Origin: Actinomycetota bacterium
Lineage (GTDB): Bacteria > Actinomycetota > Actinomycetes > S36-B12
Direction of reading: 5' to 3'
Assembly (NCBI GenBank): GCA_005798555.1
Contig: SYJA01000089.1
Span: 1 to 46,336, forward strand
Length of the DNA stretch: 46,336 nucleotides
The position numbers and the translations under genes were made by a program. The notes beneath the pieces were generated by a model. It searched no databases. It was not told the origin of the DNA and saw only the letters and a program-made list of their open reading frames with translations. Positions 8,982 to 16,816 of the stretch are shown piece after piece; position 1 is the first letter of the stretch; the number at the start of each line of letters is the position of its first letter.

Positions 8982-9757
8982 GCCCACCCATTGGCTTATC
9001 AAGTTCATCTGTCTATCCGGAGAACACAGCTGCAGCCTTTGAGATCGCCGCGGCCCTTGGCTACGACGGCGTAGAGGTGATGGTTGGCACTGATTCGGTG
9101 AGTCAGGATCTCGATGCCCTTGCCGCATTGGTCGACCACTATCAAGTACCGGTCATCTCGATCCATGCCCCATGCCTGCTCATGACCCATCGGGTGTGGG
9201 GTACTGACTCATGGGTGAAACTGCGCAAGGCGCAGGAAGTCGCTGAAACTCTTGGTGCGTCCACAGTGGTTGTGCACCCGCCCTTTAGGTGGCAGCGTGA
9301 CTACGCACGTACCTTCGTTAGCGGCCTGGAGGCCATGCGCAATGAAACTGATGTGCAATTTGCCGTAGAGAACATGTTCCCGTGGCGTGCGGTCACGCAG
9401 CGCTTACCTGCATATTCACCTGGTTGGGATATCCGAGACGAGGATTACCCGCACACAACTTTGGATCTTTCCCATACCGCGGTCTCCGGTAGTGATGCCC
9501 TGCAGTTCGCGATGGATCTTGGTGAACGCCTCACCCACCTGCACTTAGCCGACGGCAGCGGTTCAGCGCTCGATGAGCACCTATTGCCAGGGCGAGGCAC
9601 TCAGCCGGTTGGCGCGGTTCTAGAGTTTTTATTCGGTGCCGGCTTCGCGGGCGCGGTAATTGTCGAGGTAAGTACGCGGGGTGCTGGGTCGCGTGAGCAG
9701 CGGGTGGTAGATCTAGCCGAGGCCCTGGCTTTCGCACGCCGGCACCTGATACCTTGA
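8978..9757 (+). CDS. Sugar phosphate isomerase/epimerase (TIM barrel, AP endonuclease 2-like)
   Basis: A 259-residue TIM-barrel protein of the xylose isomerase-like superfamily. Visible family features are [11 protein letters not shown] near residue 30, SIHAPCLL at about 67, VVHPPFRWQ at about 97, a metal-site segment FAVENMFP at about 128, [10 protein letters not shown] at about 165, [11 protein letters not shown] at about 187 and [10 protein letters not shown] at about 203. Such enzymes use a divalent metal to isomerise or epimerise sugar phosphates; the substrate cannot be deduced. The GTG at 8978 overlaps the ATPase stop by four bases and is preferred over the GTG at 8966. From memory this position is conserved next to ppx in actinobacteria (Rv0498-like). 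Confidence 0.85.
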   Translation: MSPPIGLSSSSVYPENTAAAFEIAAALGYDGVEVMVGTDSVSQDLDALAALVDHYQVPVISIHAPCLLMTHRVWGTDSWVKLRKAQEVAETLGASTVVVHPPFRWQRDYARTFVSGLEAMRNETDVQFAVENMFPWRAVTQRLPAYSPGWDIRDEDYPHTTLDLSHTAVSGSDALQFAMDLGERLTHLHLADGSGSALDEHLLPGRGTQPVGAVLEFLFGAGFAGAVIVEVSTRGAGSREQRVVDLAEALAFARRHLIP

Positions 9758-9784
9758 GTTACTCCCATCGCCACGCGATAAATA
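9754..9784 (+). promoter_or_regulatory. Candidate promoter of the TetR-family gene
   Basis: TTGAGT (9754-9759) is followed after 17-19 bases by GATAAATA (9777-9784), a plausible -35/-10 pair in the 50-base gap before the regulator. A second TANNNT (TACGGT, 9796-9801) lies seven bases before the GTG at 9809 and could give a leaderless start. Confidence 0.3.
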
Positions 9785-9808
9785 CCCGTGCCCGGTACGG
9801 TGCAGGGT

Positions 9809-10411
9809 GTGGCCGAATCCGATCTCACTTCCTCGATCTTGGGCGCGGCGCGCTTAGTGCTCGGCGCCCGCGGTTATGCAAGCACTACGATTAAAACAGT
9901 GGCGGCGGCGGCCGGTGTGGCCCCTGGTGTCGTCCGATCTCTCTACTTCAACAAGGAGCAATTACTTGCGGCAGCGCTACGAGTGCCATTTGACCCAGCC
10001 GGCAGCATTCCGAAGTTAATCGCGCCCGGCTTGGATGGCATGGGTGAGCGCTTGGTGCGGCTAACCTTGCAACTCAGTGGCGATGAGCAGGTGCGCAAGG
10101 ATGCCACCAATTTGATGCAGTCGGCCCGCGCGGCTACGAGCATTGATCAATTGCGCGGCCTGACCGACTTCCTGCAGGCAACTTTGCTTGATCGGTTAGT
10201 GGAGGCCATGGGTGTGCCCGATGCCCGGATGCGCGGCGCCTTGATCACCGCGTACTTAGCCGGGGTGGCTGCAACCCGCTCAATGTTGAATATTGAACCA
10301 TTGGCCTCCGCGACCGACGAGGTGATCGTGGCGCTGGTGGCGCCGACCATTCAGCGACTCCTTGACCCAACACAGCCACTGCCTACCAAGGTTGCACCCG
10401 GGAAGTCATAA
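9809..10411 (+). CDS. TetR-family transcriptional regulator
   Basis: A 200-residue, probably dimeric DNA-binding repressor. The first 55 residues form the TetR helix-turn-helix: GAARLVLGARGYASTTIKTVAAAAGVAPGVVRSLYFNKEQLL, with the typical TT-IK-VA--AGV----V---F--KE pattern. The remainder is an all-helical ligand-binding and dimerisation domain with an ITAYLAGVAATRSML segment as in other actinobacterial TetRs. I start at the third possible GTG (9809), because a likely -10 lies at 9777-9784 and the upstream residues are not conserved-looking; GTG at 9788 would add seven residues. It precedes putA-type and proC genes, so local control of proline metabolism is possible but unproven. Confidence 0.85.
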   Translation: MAESDLTSSILGAARLVLGARGYASTTIKTVAAAAGVAPGVVRSLYFNKEQLLAAALRVPFDPAGSIPKLIAPGLDGMGERLVRLTLQLSGDEQVRKDATNLMQSARAATSIDQLRGLTDFLQATLLDRLVEAMGVPDARMRGALITAYLAGVAATRSMLNIEPLASATDEVIVALVAPTIQRLLDPTQPLPTKVAPGKS

Positions 10412-10420
10412 GGTCATCTG

Positions 10421-11347
10421 GTGCCATTAGTCCGAAATATCTTCGAGCAGATCGCCAAGAACGGGGCCGTCGGCTCCTTCATCGCCGGTACGCCAATCGG
10501 GCGCGAGTTCGTGCACCGGGTTGCCGGGGGTGAGCAGGTTGAAGATGTGATCGAAGCAGCACAACTGCTGGCCGACGCAGGGCGGCTAATCAGCCTGGAG
10601 CGTGCTGTGAGCGGCGAACTCGCCGAGGCCGAAAGTGCCTTGGTGTTCGCTGATTACGCGATGGCTGTGAGTGCCCTGGCTTCGGCATCACTGGCCCGAA
10701 TCTCCGAGGTGGCAATCCTCCCGGAGCTCCTCCTAGGTGGGCGCCCTCGAATCGGTCCGTTAAAGGACTTGTGCGCGCAGGCGCAGATCAGTCAAGTAAG
10801 TGTCATGATCGCCATGGGACCTGACGAGTTGGTCGATGCCACGCTCGATCTGGTAAGTGGCCTGCGCGCCGAAGGTTTCGAGGTAGGTATTACCTTGCAA
10901 TCTGTTCTCCGGCGAACCGAGGGCGATTGCGAAACCATCGGAGGTCGGGTGCGCTTGGTGAAGGGGGCGCCCAGTTATCGAGGACAGGGTGGCGATGGAT
11001 CACTTGAGCGCTTTGGCCAAGCTATCGAGGTGGACAAGTCCTATCTCCGTTGCGCGAAAGCTTTACTGCGGACGGCTGCCGAGCCAGGTTTTGCCACCCA
11101 CGACCCCCGCCTGATTGAGATCATCCAGACGCTCACCGCCCGGCTGCACCGCGAAAAGGGCACCTACGAGTTCGCCATGTACTACGGCCGAAGCACCGGC
11201 TTGCAGCAGCACTTGACCGATGCCGGTGAGGCGGTTCGGGTGTATATCCCGTTTGGGCCGGGGTGGTTTGGCCGGCTCGTGGGAGGCTTGGCCGAAAGAC
11301 CGACCGGCCTCGTGCCGGCGATCAGGTCGCTGCTACCAGGTGCCTGA
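10421..11347 (+). CDS. Proline dehydrogenase
   Basis: FAD-dependent oxidation of L-proline to pyrroline-5-carboxylate, passing electrons to the quinone pool. The 308-residue product is the stand-alone monofunctional type. Diagnostic motifs are VRLVKGA at about residue 185, FATHDPRLIE at about 225, YEFAMYYG at about 247 and VRVYIPFGPGWFGRLVGGLAERP at about 270. The usual RLVKGAY reads RLVKGAPSY here, a conservative departure. The start is a GTG ten bases after the TetR gene. The next gene, proC, makes proline from the same intermediate, so the pair could interconvert proline and P5C. No P5C dehydrogenase domain or gene is seen nearby. Confidence 0.9.
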   Translation: MPLVRNIFEQIAKNGAVGSFIAGTPIGREFVHRVAGGEQVEDVIEAAQLLADAGRLISLERAVSGELAEAESALVFADYAMAVSALASASLARISEVAILPELLLGGRPRIGPLKDLCAQAQISQVSVMIAMGPDELVDATLDLVSGLRAEGFEVGITLQSVLRRTEGDCETIGGRVRLVKGAPSYRGQGGDGSLERFGQAIEVDKSYLRCAKALLRTAAEPGFATHDPRLIEIIQTLTARLHREKGTYEFAMYYGRSTGLQQHLTDAGEAVRVYIPFGPGWFGRLVGGLAERPTGLVPAIRSLLPGA

Positions 11348-11372
11348 TCTTGGACTAGCGAAGGGAATAGGC

Positions 11373-12170
11373 GTGAGACGCATCGCGGTGGTAGGCGGCG
11401 GAGTGATGGGCGAGGCGCTGATCGTCGGCTTGCAGCGGCGGTTGACTCCGGTCCCCTCGATAGTGGTCGCGGAGAAGCGGGAGGATCGAGCTGCCGATCT
11501 TGCGAATCGATTTGGTGTCCAGATCGCGGCTCCGGCGGCAGCAGTTTTGGGCGCGGAGGTCGTGATCATCGTGGTAAAGCCGCAGGATTTTAGATCGGTG
11601 GTTGACCAGATCGCAGCGGATGTGCCTGACGGAGCATTGGTCATTTCAATTGCTGCCGGCATCACAACATCGTCAATAGAAGAAGCTCTTCCGCAAGCCA
11701 ATGTGGTTCGGGCGATGCCAAATACTCCTGCTCGGTTAGAGCTCGGGGTAACGGGTATCAGTGCCGGTGCAAATTGCGATACAGCAGCATTGGCTCGCGC
11801 TGAGCAGTTGCTGGCATCGGTGGGCACGGTGATTTCGGTGCCAGAGTCGTTGCAGGATGCAATAACGGCGGTCTCTGGCAGTGGACCTGCTTATGTCTTC
11901 TTTCTCGCGGAGGCCATGATGGCTGGTGCCATGGCCGTTGGGCTGAGCACGGCCGATGCGCGTAACGCGGTGGTAAACACCTTGTTGGGTGCCGCCCACC
12001 TGCTGGACGTCAGTGGTGAAGAACCAGCGGCTCTACGCGCCATGGTGACTTCCCCGGGTGGCACCACCGCTGCCGCCATCGCGGTCTTGGAGCAAAATGA
12101 AACCCTTGATTCATTCGTAGCCGCGATCGTTGCTGCGCGGGATCGCAGCCGGGAGCTATCTGCATCGTGA
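11373..12170 (+). CDS. proC: Pyrroline-5-carboxylate reductase
   Basis: Last step of proline synthesis: NADPH-dependent reduction of P5C. The 265-residue product starts with a Rossmann fold, RRIAVVGGGVMGEALIVG. It then has VVKPQDFRSV at about 65, VRAMPNTPARLELGVTGIS at about 110, the conserved AVSGSGPAYVFFLAEAM at about 165 and the C-terminal signature MVTSPGGTTAAAIAVLE at about 222. The length is normal. The GTG at 11373 follows AAGGGA with good spacing; the longer frame upstream overlaps proline dehydrogenase and is not conserved. Its stop overlaps the GTG of the next gene. Confidence 0.95.
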   Translation: MRRIAVVGGGVMGEALIVGLQRRLTPVPSIVVAEKREDRAADLANRFGVQIAAPAAAVLGAEVVIIVVKPQDFRSVVDQIAADVPDGALVISIAAGITTSSIEEALPQANVVRAMPNTPARLELGVTGISAGANCDTAALARAEQLLASVGTVISVPESLQDAITAVSGSGPAYVFFLAEAMMAGAMAVGLSTADARNAVVNTLLGAAHLLDVSGEEPAALRAMVTSPGGTTAAAIAVLEQNETLDSFVAAIVAARDRSRELSAS

Positions 12171-13372
12171 GTAAACGGGTTGGCGTGGTTTGGGATGAGC
12201 GGTTGTCAGAGTATGACTTCGGCCCCGGCCACCCGCTGACCCCGATTCGAGTGCAATTGGCGATGCGGCTGGCGGCGGATTTCGACCTATTGGTGCAGCC
12301 GAACGTGCAGTTGCTGAGCCCGGTGGATCCTATTTCAATGGATGACTTATTGCGGGTGCACGATGGGCAATACGTAGCCGCGGTCGTGCGGGCATCTGAG
12401 ACTGGCTTCGAGATCGGGGTCGGCGATCGAGCCTGGGGTTTTGGTACCGCAGATGTTCCGGTGTTTCCGGGCATGCACCAGGCCAGCGCTCGGGTGGCGG
12501 GCGCCACCTTGGCTGCAACGCAGGCGGTGCACGCCGGTTCGGTAGAGCATGCGGTCAACCTGTCGGGTGGCTTGCACCACGCCATGCCGGCCGCCGCATC
12601 AGGCTTTTGCGTCTACAACGATGTCGCAGCGTCGATCACCTGGTTACTGGACCAAGGAGTTGAGCGCATCGCATATGTGGATCTGGACGTCCACCACGGC
12701 GATGGGGTGCAGGCGATGTTCTGGGATGACCCCAGAGTGCTAACCATGTCAATCCATGAGAGTCCGGCGAGCCTGTTTCCGGGCACCGGATGGCCAAGTG
12801 AAATCGGTGGCCAAGCGGCCCTTGGCACCGCGGTCAATATTGCGCTCCCGGCGGGCACGGGTGACCAAGGCTGGCTGCGGGCCTTCCGTGCGGTGGTGCC
12901 GCAGTTGCTCGAGGCCTTTGACCCACAGGTTGTTATCAGCCAGCATGGAGTTGATGCCCACGCTGATGACCCACTTGCAAACCTGAATCTGTCAATTGAT
13001 GGCCAGCGCCTGAGCTACGAGGCGATGCACCGATGGGCCCACCGCTATGCGGCTGGCCGTTGGGTTGCGGTCGGTGGCGGGGGATACGAGTGGCTTGATG
13101 TCGTACCGCGGGCCTGGACCCACCTCATTGCCGAGGTCGGTGGCCACCCGATCGACCCGGGTGCCGAACTACCGGAGGCATTTCGAGCGTATGTCGAAGC
13201 GACGCACGGGCGGTCGGCGCCGGTGCGGATGACCGATGGGCGCACCTCGTGGCCGAAGTCCTTCGACGAGGGTTTTAAACCAAATGACGAGGTGGACCAA
13301 GCGATAGGCCTTACCAGGGAACTGATTTTCCCGATCTGGAGGCTGGCGCCGGAGTCTGATAACTGGCTGTGA
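12167..13372 (+). CDS. acuC: AcuC-like acetoin utilisation / histone deacetylase-family protein
   Basis: Zinc-dependent class I/II-type deacetylase fold. In bacteria, AcuC removes acetyl groups from acetyl-CoA synthetase and so reactivates it. The 401-residue product has the deacetylase hallmarks: GGLHHAMPAAASGFCVYND at about 125-145 (the catalytic His pair), YVDLDVHHGDGVQ at about 167 (zinc ligands Asp and His), SQHGVDAHADDPL at about 258 (third zinc-ligand region) and VGGGGYEW at about 301. The start is the GTG overlapping the proC stop by four bases. A predicted terminator follows at 13391-13417. The substrate here is unknown. Confidence 0.9.
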   Translation: MSKRVGVVWDERLSEYDFGPGHPLTPIRVQLAMRLAADFDLLVQPNVQLLSPVDPISMDDLLRVHDGQYVAAVVRASETGFEIGVGDRAWGFGTADVPVFPGMHQASARVAGATLAATQAVHAGSVEHAVNLSGGLHHAMPAAASGFCVYNDVAASITWLLDQGVERIAYVDLDVHHGDGVQAMFWDDPRVLTMSIHESPASLFPGTGWPSEIGGQAALGTAVNIALPAGTGDQGWLRAFRAVVPQLLEAFDPQVVISQHGVDAHADDPLANLNLSIDGQRLSYEAMHRWAHRYAAGRWVAVGGGGYEWLDVVPRAWTHLIAEVGGHPIDPGAELPEAFRAYVEATHGRSAPVRMTDGRTSWPKSFDEGFKPNDEVDQAIGLTRELIFPIWRLAPESDNWL

Positions 13373-13390
13373 CCTCGGCTTCGACCGCTA

Positions 13391-13417
13391 GGTACCGGTA
13401 GCCCGGTGTAATTTTTT
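13391..13417 (+). terminator. Predicted intrinsic terminator after acuC
   Basis: ACCGG (13394-13398) pairs with CCGGT (13403-13407) around a TAGC loop. It is followed within five bases by six consecutive T residues. The stem is short, but position and T-run fit a rho-independent terminator ending the Ppx-to-acuC gene run. Confidence 0.5.
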
Positions 13418-13533
13418 AGGGCAATATTGCAAACCAACTTTCCCATCGGCCCCGGGTGCCACTAGTGTTCGGTTCCTGATCACGCATCGGCAGGAAAGCC
13501 GGAGCGGACTGCCTGCAGAAAGTTCGGTGCCAT

Positions 13534-13740
13534 ATGACCAACAGCCTTGAGCGCGGCTTTGCCGAGGTTCGCTTCCTAACTGTCGCCGAGGTTGCCTCGG
13601 TGATGCGGGTTTCCAAGATGACCGTTTATCGATTGGTTCATGGTGGTGAGCTCCCCGCGGTCCGCGTTGGTCGCTCCTTCAGGGTCCCAGAGCAGGCAGT
13701 CCATGACTACCTTCGGGACTCCTTCGTCGAGACCGCCTGA
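13534..13740 (+). CDS. Small MerR/excisionase-type HTH DNA-binding protein
   Basis: A 68-residue protein that is essentially one winged helix-turn-helix domain: FLTVAEVASVMRVSKMTVYRLVHGGELPAVRVGRSFRVPEQAVHDYL. This is the helix_turn_helix_17 (excisionase/BldC-like) pattern, and from memory it is nearly identical to M. tuberculosis Rv0500A. It probably binds DNA as a conserved actinobacterial regulator rather than a phage excisionase, because there is no phage gene nearby and the neighbours (proC, bS22-type peptide, epimerase) are the standard ones. The ATG lies in a 161-base gap after acuC that also holds a terminator. Confidence 0.88.
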   Translation: MTNSLERGFAEVRFLTVAEVASVMRVSKMTVYRLVHGGELPAVRVGRSFRVPEQAVHDYLRDSFVETA

Positions 13741-13824
13741 GCCGGCAGATAGGCTGATCGTTACTAGTTAGCGTTCGTGGGTTTCCTGAACGCATCTTTA
13801 GAACGACTAACGCGAGGATTTTTC

Positions 13825-13923
13825 ATGGGCTCAGTGGTAAAAAAGCGCCGCAAGCGGATGGCAAAGAAGAAGCACCGCAAGCTGTTGCGCCGTACCCGAG
13901 TCCAGCGCCGCAATAAGGGCTAG
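13825..13923 (+). CDS. 32-aa bS22/AURKAIP1-type ribosomal peptide
   Basis: A very basic 32-residue peptide ([20 protein letters not shown]...QRRNKG), too short for most gene finders. It carries the [20 protein letters not shown] motif of the AURKAIP1/COX24 domain. In mycobacteria the corresponding protein (Rv0500B) has been found on the small ribosomal subunit as bS22 and is placed directly after the HTH gene, as here. A GAGGA ribosome binding site precedes the ATG at 13825 by eight bases. 17 of the 32 residues are Arg or Lys. Identification is firm for so short a gene because sequence, length and neighbours all agree. Confidence 0.88.
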   Translation: MGSVVKKRRKRMAKKKHRKLLRRTRVQRRNKG

Positions 13924-13973
13924 GTAGACCTGCGTGCTTACGTAAGTGGGATGAGCGGGCAAGGGGGTCCGTA

Positions 13974-14948
13974 ATGGGTGACCTAGGTGTTGGGCGCGTG
14001 GTCCTAGTCACTGGCGTCTCGCGATATCTAGGTGGGCAACTGGCCCGGATCCTCTCTGAAGACCCGGCAATCGATCAAGTCATCGGCGTTGACATAGTGC
14101 CCCCGAAACTGAAATTGCCGGGAATGCAGTTCGTTCGCGCAGATATCCGCAACCCGGTCATTGCCAAGGTCCTGGGTGAGGCCGGAGTCGAGACCGTGGT
14201 GCATATGGGGGTGATCGCTACCCCGCGGCAAGCCGGTGGGCGCGCCACCATGAAAGAGATCAACGTCATCGGCACCATGCAGTTGCTGGCTGCCTGCCAG
14301 CGCACCCCGAGTGTCAAGGCCTTGGTGGTCAAGTCAACCGCTTCGGTATATGGCAGTGGGCCAAAGGACCCGGCGATGTTCACCGAGGAGATGCAGCCGC
14401 GGCACGCGCCTAGATCTGGTTGGGCAAAGGACTCAAGTGAGGTCGAGGGGTATGTACGCGGTTTTGCACGCCGACGCCCAGATGTGGCGGTGACGACCCT
14501 GCGGTTCGCCAACTTCATCGGCCCGGGCATTGACACGGCGATGACTACTTATTTCTCCTTGCCGGTGATACCGACCGTGCTTGGGTTTGATGCCCGACTG
14601 CAATTCATCCACGAAGATGACGGTCTTGAGTTCGTGAAGCGTGCGGTGTTGAAGAGTTACCCGGGCACCTTCAATGTTGCCGGGAGCGGCGTCCTGATGC
14701 TGTCGCAGGCGATCCGTCGGACGGGCCACCAGCGCATCGCGTTACCTGAGTTTCTTTTCACGCCATTTGGCCGCAGCATTAGCCAAGCCGGATTGATCGA
14801 TTTCACGGCCGAGCAGGTCCGTTACTTGACCTATGGCCGGGTGCTCGACACCGCACTTGCGACTAGTACTTTCGGGCATCAGCCGATGTATTCAACTCCG
14901 CAGGCATTCGCAAGTTTTCTCGCACGCCGCGAGGTGTCGGTTGCCTAA
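13974..14948 (+). CDS. NAD-dependent epimerase/dehydratase (extended SDR)
   Basis: A 324-residue extended short-chain dehydrogenase/reductase related to UDP-glucose 4-epimerases. The N-terminal nucleotide-binding motif appears as VLVTGVSRYLGGQLARIL (TGxxxxLG, a variant of TGxxGxxG). Further features are VVHMGVIATP at about 80 and NVIGTMQLLAACQ at about 100. At the catalytic position the expected YxxxK tyrosine is not evident (HAPRSGWAKDSSEVEGYV), so it may be an atypical or inactive SDR. It corresponds in place to Rv0501 of M. tuberculosis, annotated GalE2 (memory). An AAGGGGG ribosome binding site precedes the ATG. Confidence 0.82.
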   Translation: MGDLGVGRVVLVTGVSRYLGGQLARILSEDPAIDQVIGVDIVPPKLKLPGMQFVRADIRNPVIAKVLGEAGVETVVHMGVIATPRQAGGRATMKEINVIGTMQLLAACQRTPSVKALVVKSTASVYGSGPKDPAMFTEEMQPRHAPRSGWAKDSSEVEGYVRGFARRRPDVAVTTLRFANFIGPGIDTAMTTYFSLPVIPTVLGFDARLQFIHEDDGLEFVKRAVLKSYPGTFNVAGSGVLMLSQAIRRTGHQRIALPEFLFTPFGRSISQAGLIDFTAEQVRYLTYGRVLDTALATSTFGHQPMYSTPQAFASFLARREVSVA

Positions 14949-15852
14949 TGCCAAGATAATCCCGATTCGTGGTGAGGAGCCAATTAGGCCGCGCCTCGTT
15001 GACGATCTCGAACCTGACTTGCTCGCCCGGCTCATGGAGTTCTGGGCATTCGTGCAGCGCCGTTTAGCCGGCGACTATTGCGTTGACGACCTCGGTTTTG
15101 ATCCGGAGTTCAACGACAAAGTCTTGATGGCCATGATGCGCCCGCTTTACAAGTCATGGTTTCGAGTTGAGGCATCCGGCCTAGAGAATATCCCTGATAC
15201 AACAGGCGCCTTAGTGGTGGCGAATCATTCTGGAGTTATCGCCTTAGACGCCGTGATGACCCAAGTCGCATTATTGGATGAGCATCCAGCACATCGCCAT
15301 CTACGGATGCTCGGATCCGATCTGGTGTTTCAGAGCCCATTCCTTGGTGAGATAGCCCGAAAGGCGGGGCACACTTTGGCCTGCCATCCCGATGCTGAAC
15401 GGCTGTTGCGCGACGGGGAAATCGTCGGGGTGTGGCCAGAGGGCTACAAGGGCATCGGCAAGCCGTTCGCAGAACGATACAAATTGCAGCGATTCGGCCG
15501 AGGTGGTTTCGTCGCGGCGGCGTTACGCACAAGGACCCCAATAGTCCCAACGGCAATCGTGGGGGCCGAGGAAACCTACCCGATGATTGCCAATGCGACC
15601 GTGGTCTCTCGCCTCCTTGGTTTGCCGTACTTTCCGATTACCCCGACCTTCCCATTACTCGGCCCCCTCGGTTTGATCCCACTTCCGAGCAAGTGGTTCA
15701 TTCACTTCGGTGAGCCGATTCCCACCGATCAGTATCCAAAGAATGCCGCTGATGATCCGATGCTCGTTTTCAACCTGACCGATCAGGTTCGCGAGCAGAT
15801 CCAGCAGACCCTTTACCGGTTGCTGATGCAACGGCAGTCGATATTTGGTTAG
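14941..15852 (+). CDS. Phospholipid/glycerol acyltransferase (PlsC-like)
   Basis: A 303-residue acyltransferase, probably peripheral to the membrane and acting in phospholipid or lipid synthesis. The first block is VVANHSGVIALDAVM, the NHSG...D variant of the HX4D catalytic motif. It is followed by a substrate-binding GVWPEGYKGIGKPF block (FPEG-like) at about 165 and IVPTAIVGAEETYP at about 200. The reading frame overlaps the epimerase by eight bases and offers only TTG at 14941 as a start near the expected N-terminus; the ATG at 14948 is in another frame and stops at once. This makes it a rare TTG start. The equivalent neighbour in M. tuberculosis is Rv0502 (memory). Confidence 0.87.
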   Translation: MPNAKIIPIRGEEPIRPRLVDDLEPDLLARLMEFWAFVQRRLAGDYCVDDLGFDPEFNDKVLMAMMRPLYKSWFRVEASGLENIPDTTGALVVANHSGVIALDAVMTQVALLDEHPAHRHLRMLGSDLVFQSPFLGEIARKAGHTLACHPDAERLLRDGEIVGVWPEGYKGIGKPFAERYKLQRFGRGGFVAAALRTRTPIVPTAIVGAEETYPMIANATVVSRLLGLPYFPITPTFPLLGPLGLIPLPSKWFIHFGEPIPTDQYPKNAADDPMLVFNLTDQVREQIQQTLYRLLMQRQSIFG

Positions 15853-15863
15853 CAGTAAGCCAC

Positions 15864-16760
15864 TTAGCGGTGGCGTCGGCCGATCGCGTAACCGATAGTC
15901 AATCCCAAAGCGATGCCACCGAATGCTGAAAGGCCCGGTGCCGAATACTCCTTGAGTTGGGCGCGGCGGCGGAAATCTCGAATTACCCAACTGTTGTCAC
16001 GGGCATGGGTTCGAAGGGTCGAATCAGGGTTTACCGCGACCGGGTTTCCGACGGCGGAGAGCATGGGGATGTCGTTGGATGAATCGGAGTAGGCCGAGCA
16101 GGCACTTAGGTCCAGGCCTTCACGGGTGGCGAGGGCTCGGATTGCCTCAGCTTTTGCGAGACCGTGCAGGGGTGGACCGGTTAGGCGGCCGGTGTAGACA
16201 CCGTCCTTGATCTCCGAAACCGTACCGAGGGCGCCGGTCAGGCCTAAACGCCTGGCGACCATGGTTGCCAACTCAACCGGGGTTGCGGTAACCAGCCAAA
16301 CCTGCTGCCCGGCGTCGAGGTGGGCTTGTGCGAGTGCGAGGGAGCCTGGGATGAGTTTGTTAACCATGCTCTCGTCGAAAATAGCCTCACCGAAGGCAGT
16401 TAACTCTTCGACACTTCGTCCCTGCACGAACGAAAGCGCGGCTTCGGTAACCGACGCGATATCCTCTAGGTCCTCAGAGCCGCTGACGACGAATTTGACT
16501 TGTTTGACGGCGAATCCCGCAATTTCTGGCATCGTGAAGTACTTGCGCTTAGCCAGACCGACGGCGAAGTGATAGACGCTGGCCCCCCGGATGATCGTGT
16601 TATCGAGATCAAAGAATGCGGCACTATTCGCCTGCTCGTGCGGGCTGGCTGACTCTTCGCCCGCCTTCGCGGAGGCCTGACCGGCTTGGCGATATGCCGA
16701 AAGGACGTCGAGGTTGCCGCCTGCGGTCGTGGGTGCTGCAGGCTGCTTCGATGCCGTCAT
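15864..16760 (-). CDS. HAD-IB family hydrolase (SerB-like phosphatase)
   Basis: A 298-residue HAD-superfamily phosphatase of the IB group. Motif I is AAFFDLDNTIIRG at about residue 50, with DxDxT as DLDNT. Motif II/III regions are VWLVTATPVE at about 153 and YSDSSNDIPMLSAVGNPVAVNPD at about 222, which supplies the acidic metal ligands. Upstream is a low-complexity 40-residue N-terminus. The C-terminal 20 residues (GGIALGLTIGYAIG, then RRHR) form a possible membrane anchor. Such proteins act as phosphoserine- or lyso-lipid phosphatases, and some relatives are fused to acyltransferases, which suits its convergent placement next to the PlsC-like gene. The substrate is not deducible. Confidence 0.88.
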   Translation of the reverse strand: MTASKQPAAPTTAGGNLDVLSAYRQAGQASAKAGEESASPHEQANSAAFFDLDNTIIRGASVYHFAVGLAKRKYFTMPEIAGFAVKQVKFVVSGSEDLEDIASVTEAALSFVQGRSVEELTAFGEAIFDESMVNKLIPGSLALAQAHLDAGQQVWLVTATPVELATMVARRLGLTGALGTVSEIKDGVYTGRLTGPPLHGLAKAEAIRALATREGLDLSACSAYSDSSNDIPMLSAVGNPVAVNPDSTLRTHARDNSWVIRDFRRRAQLKEYSAPGLSAFGGIALGLTIGYAIGRRHR

Positions 16761-16816
16761 AGGCTGAGCCTACCGAGGAGCATGGCTCCGGCACAGGCCC
16801 GCAGGAAGGAGTAGCG

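Noticed and set aside
13937-13946. CTTACGTAAG ten-base palindrome before the epimerase gene
   Set aside because: A single ten-base palindrome with no second copy and no known matching regulator; could be chance.
15858-15876. GCCAC-TTAGCG-GTGGC hairpin between the convergent acyltransferase and HAD genes
   Set aside because: No T-run on either side and it lies mostly inside the HAD coding end; too weak to call a terminator.
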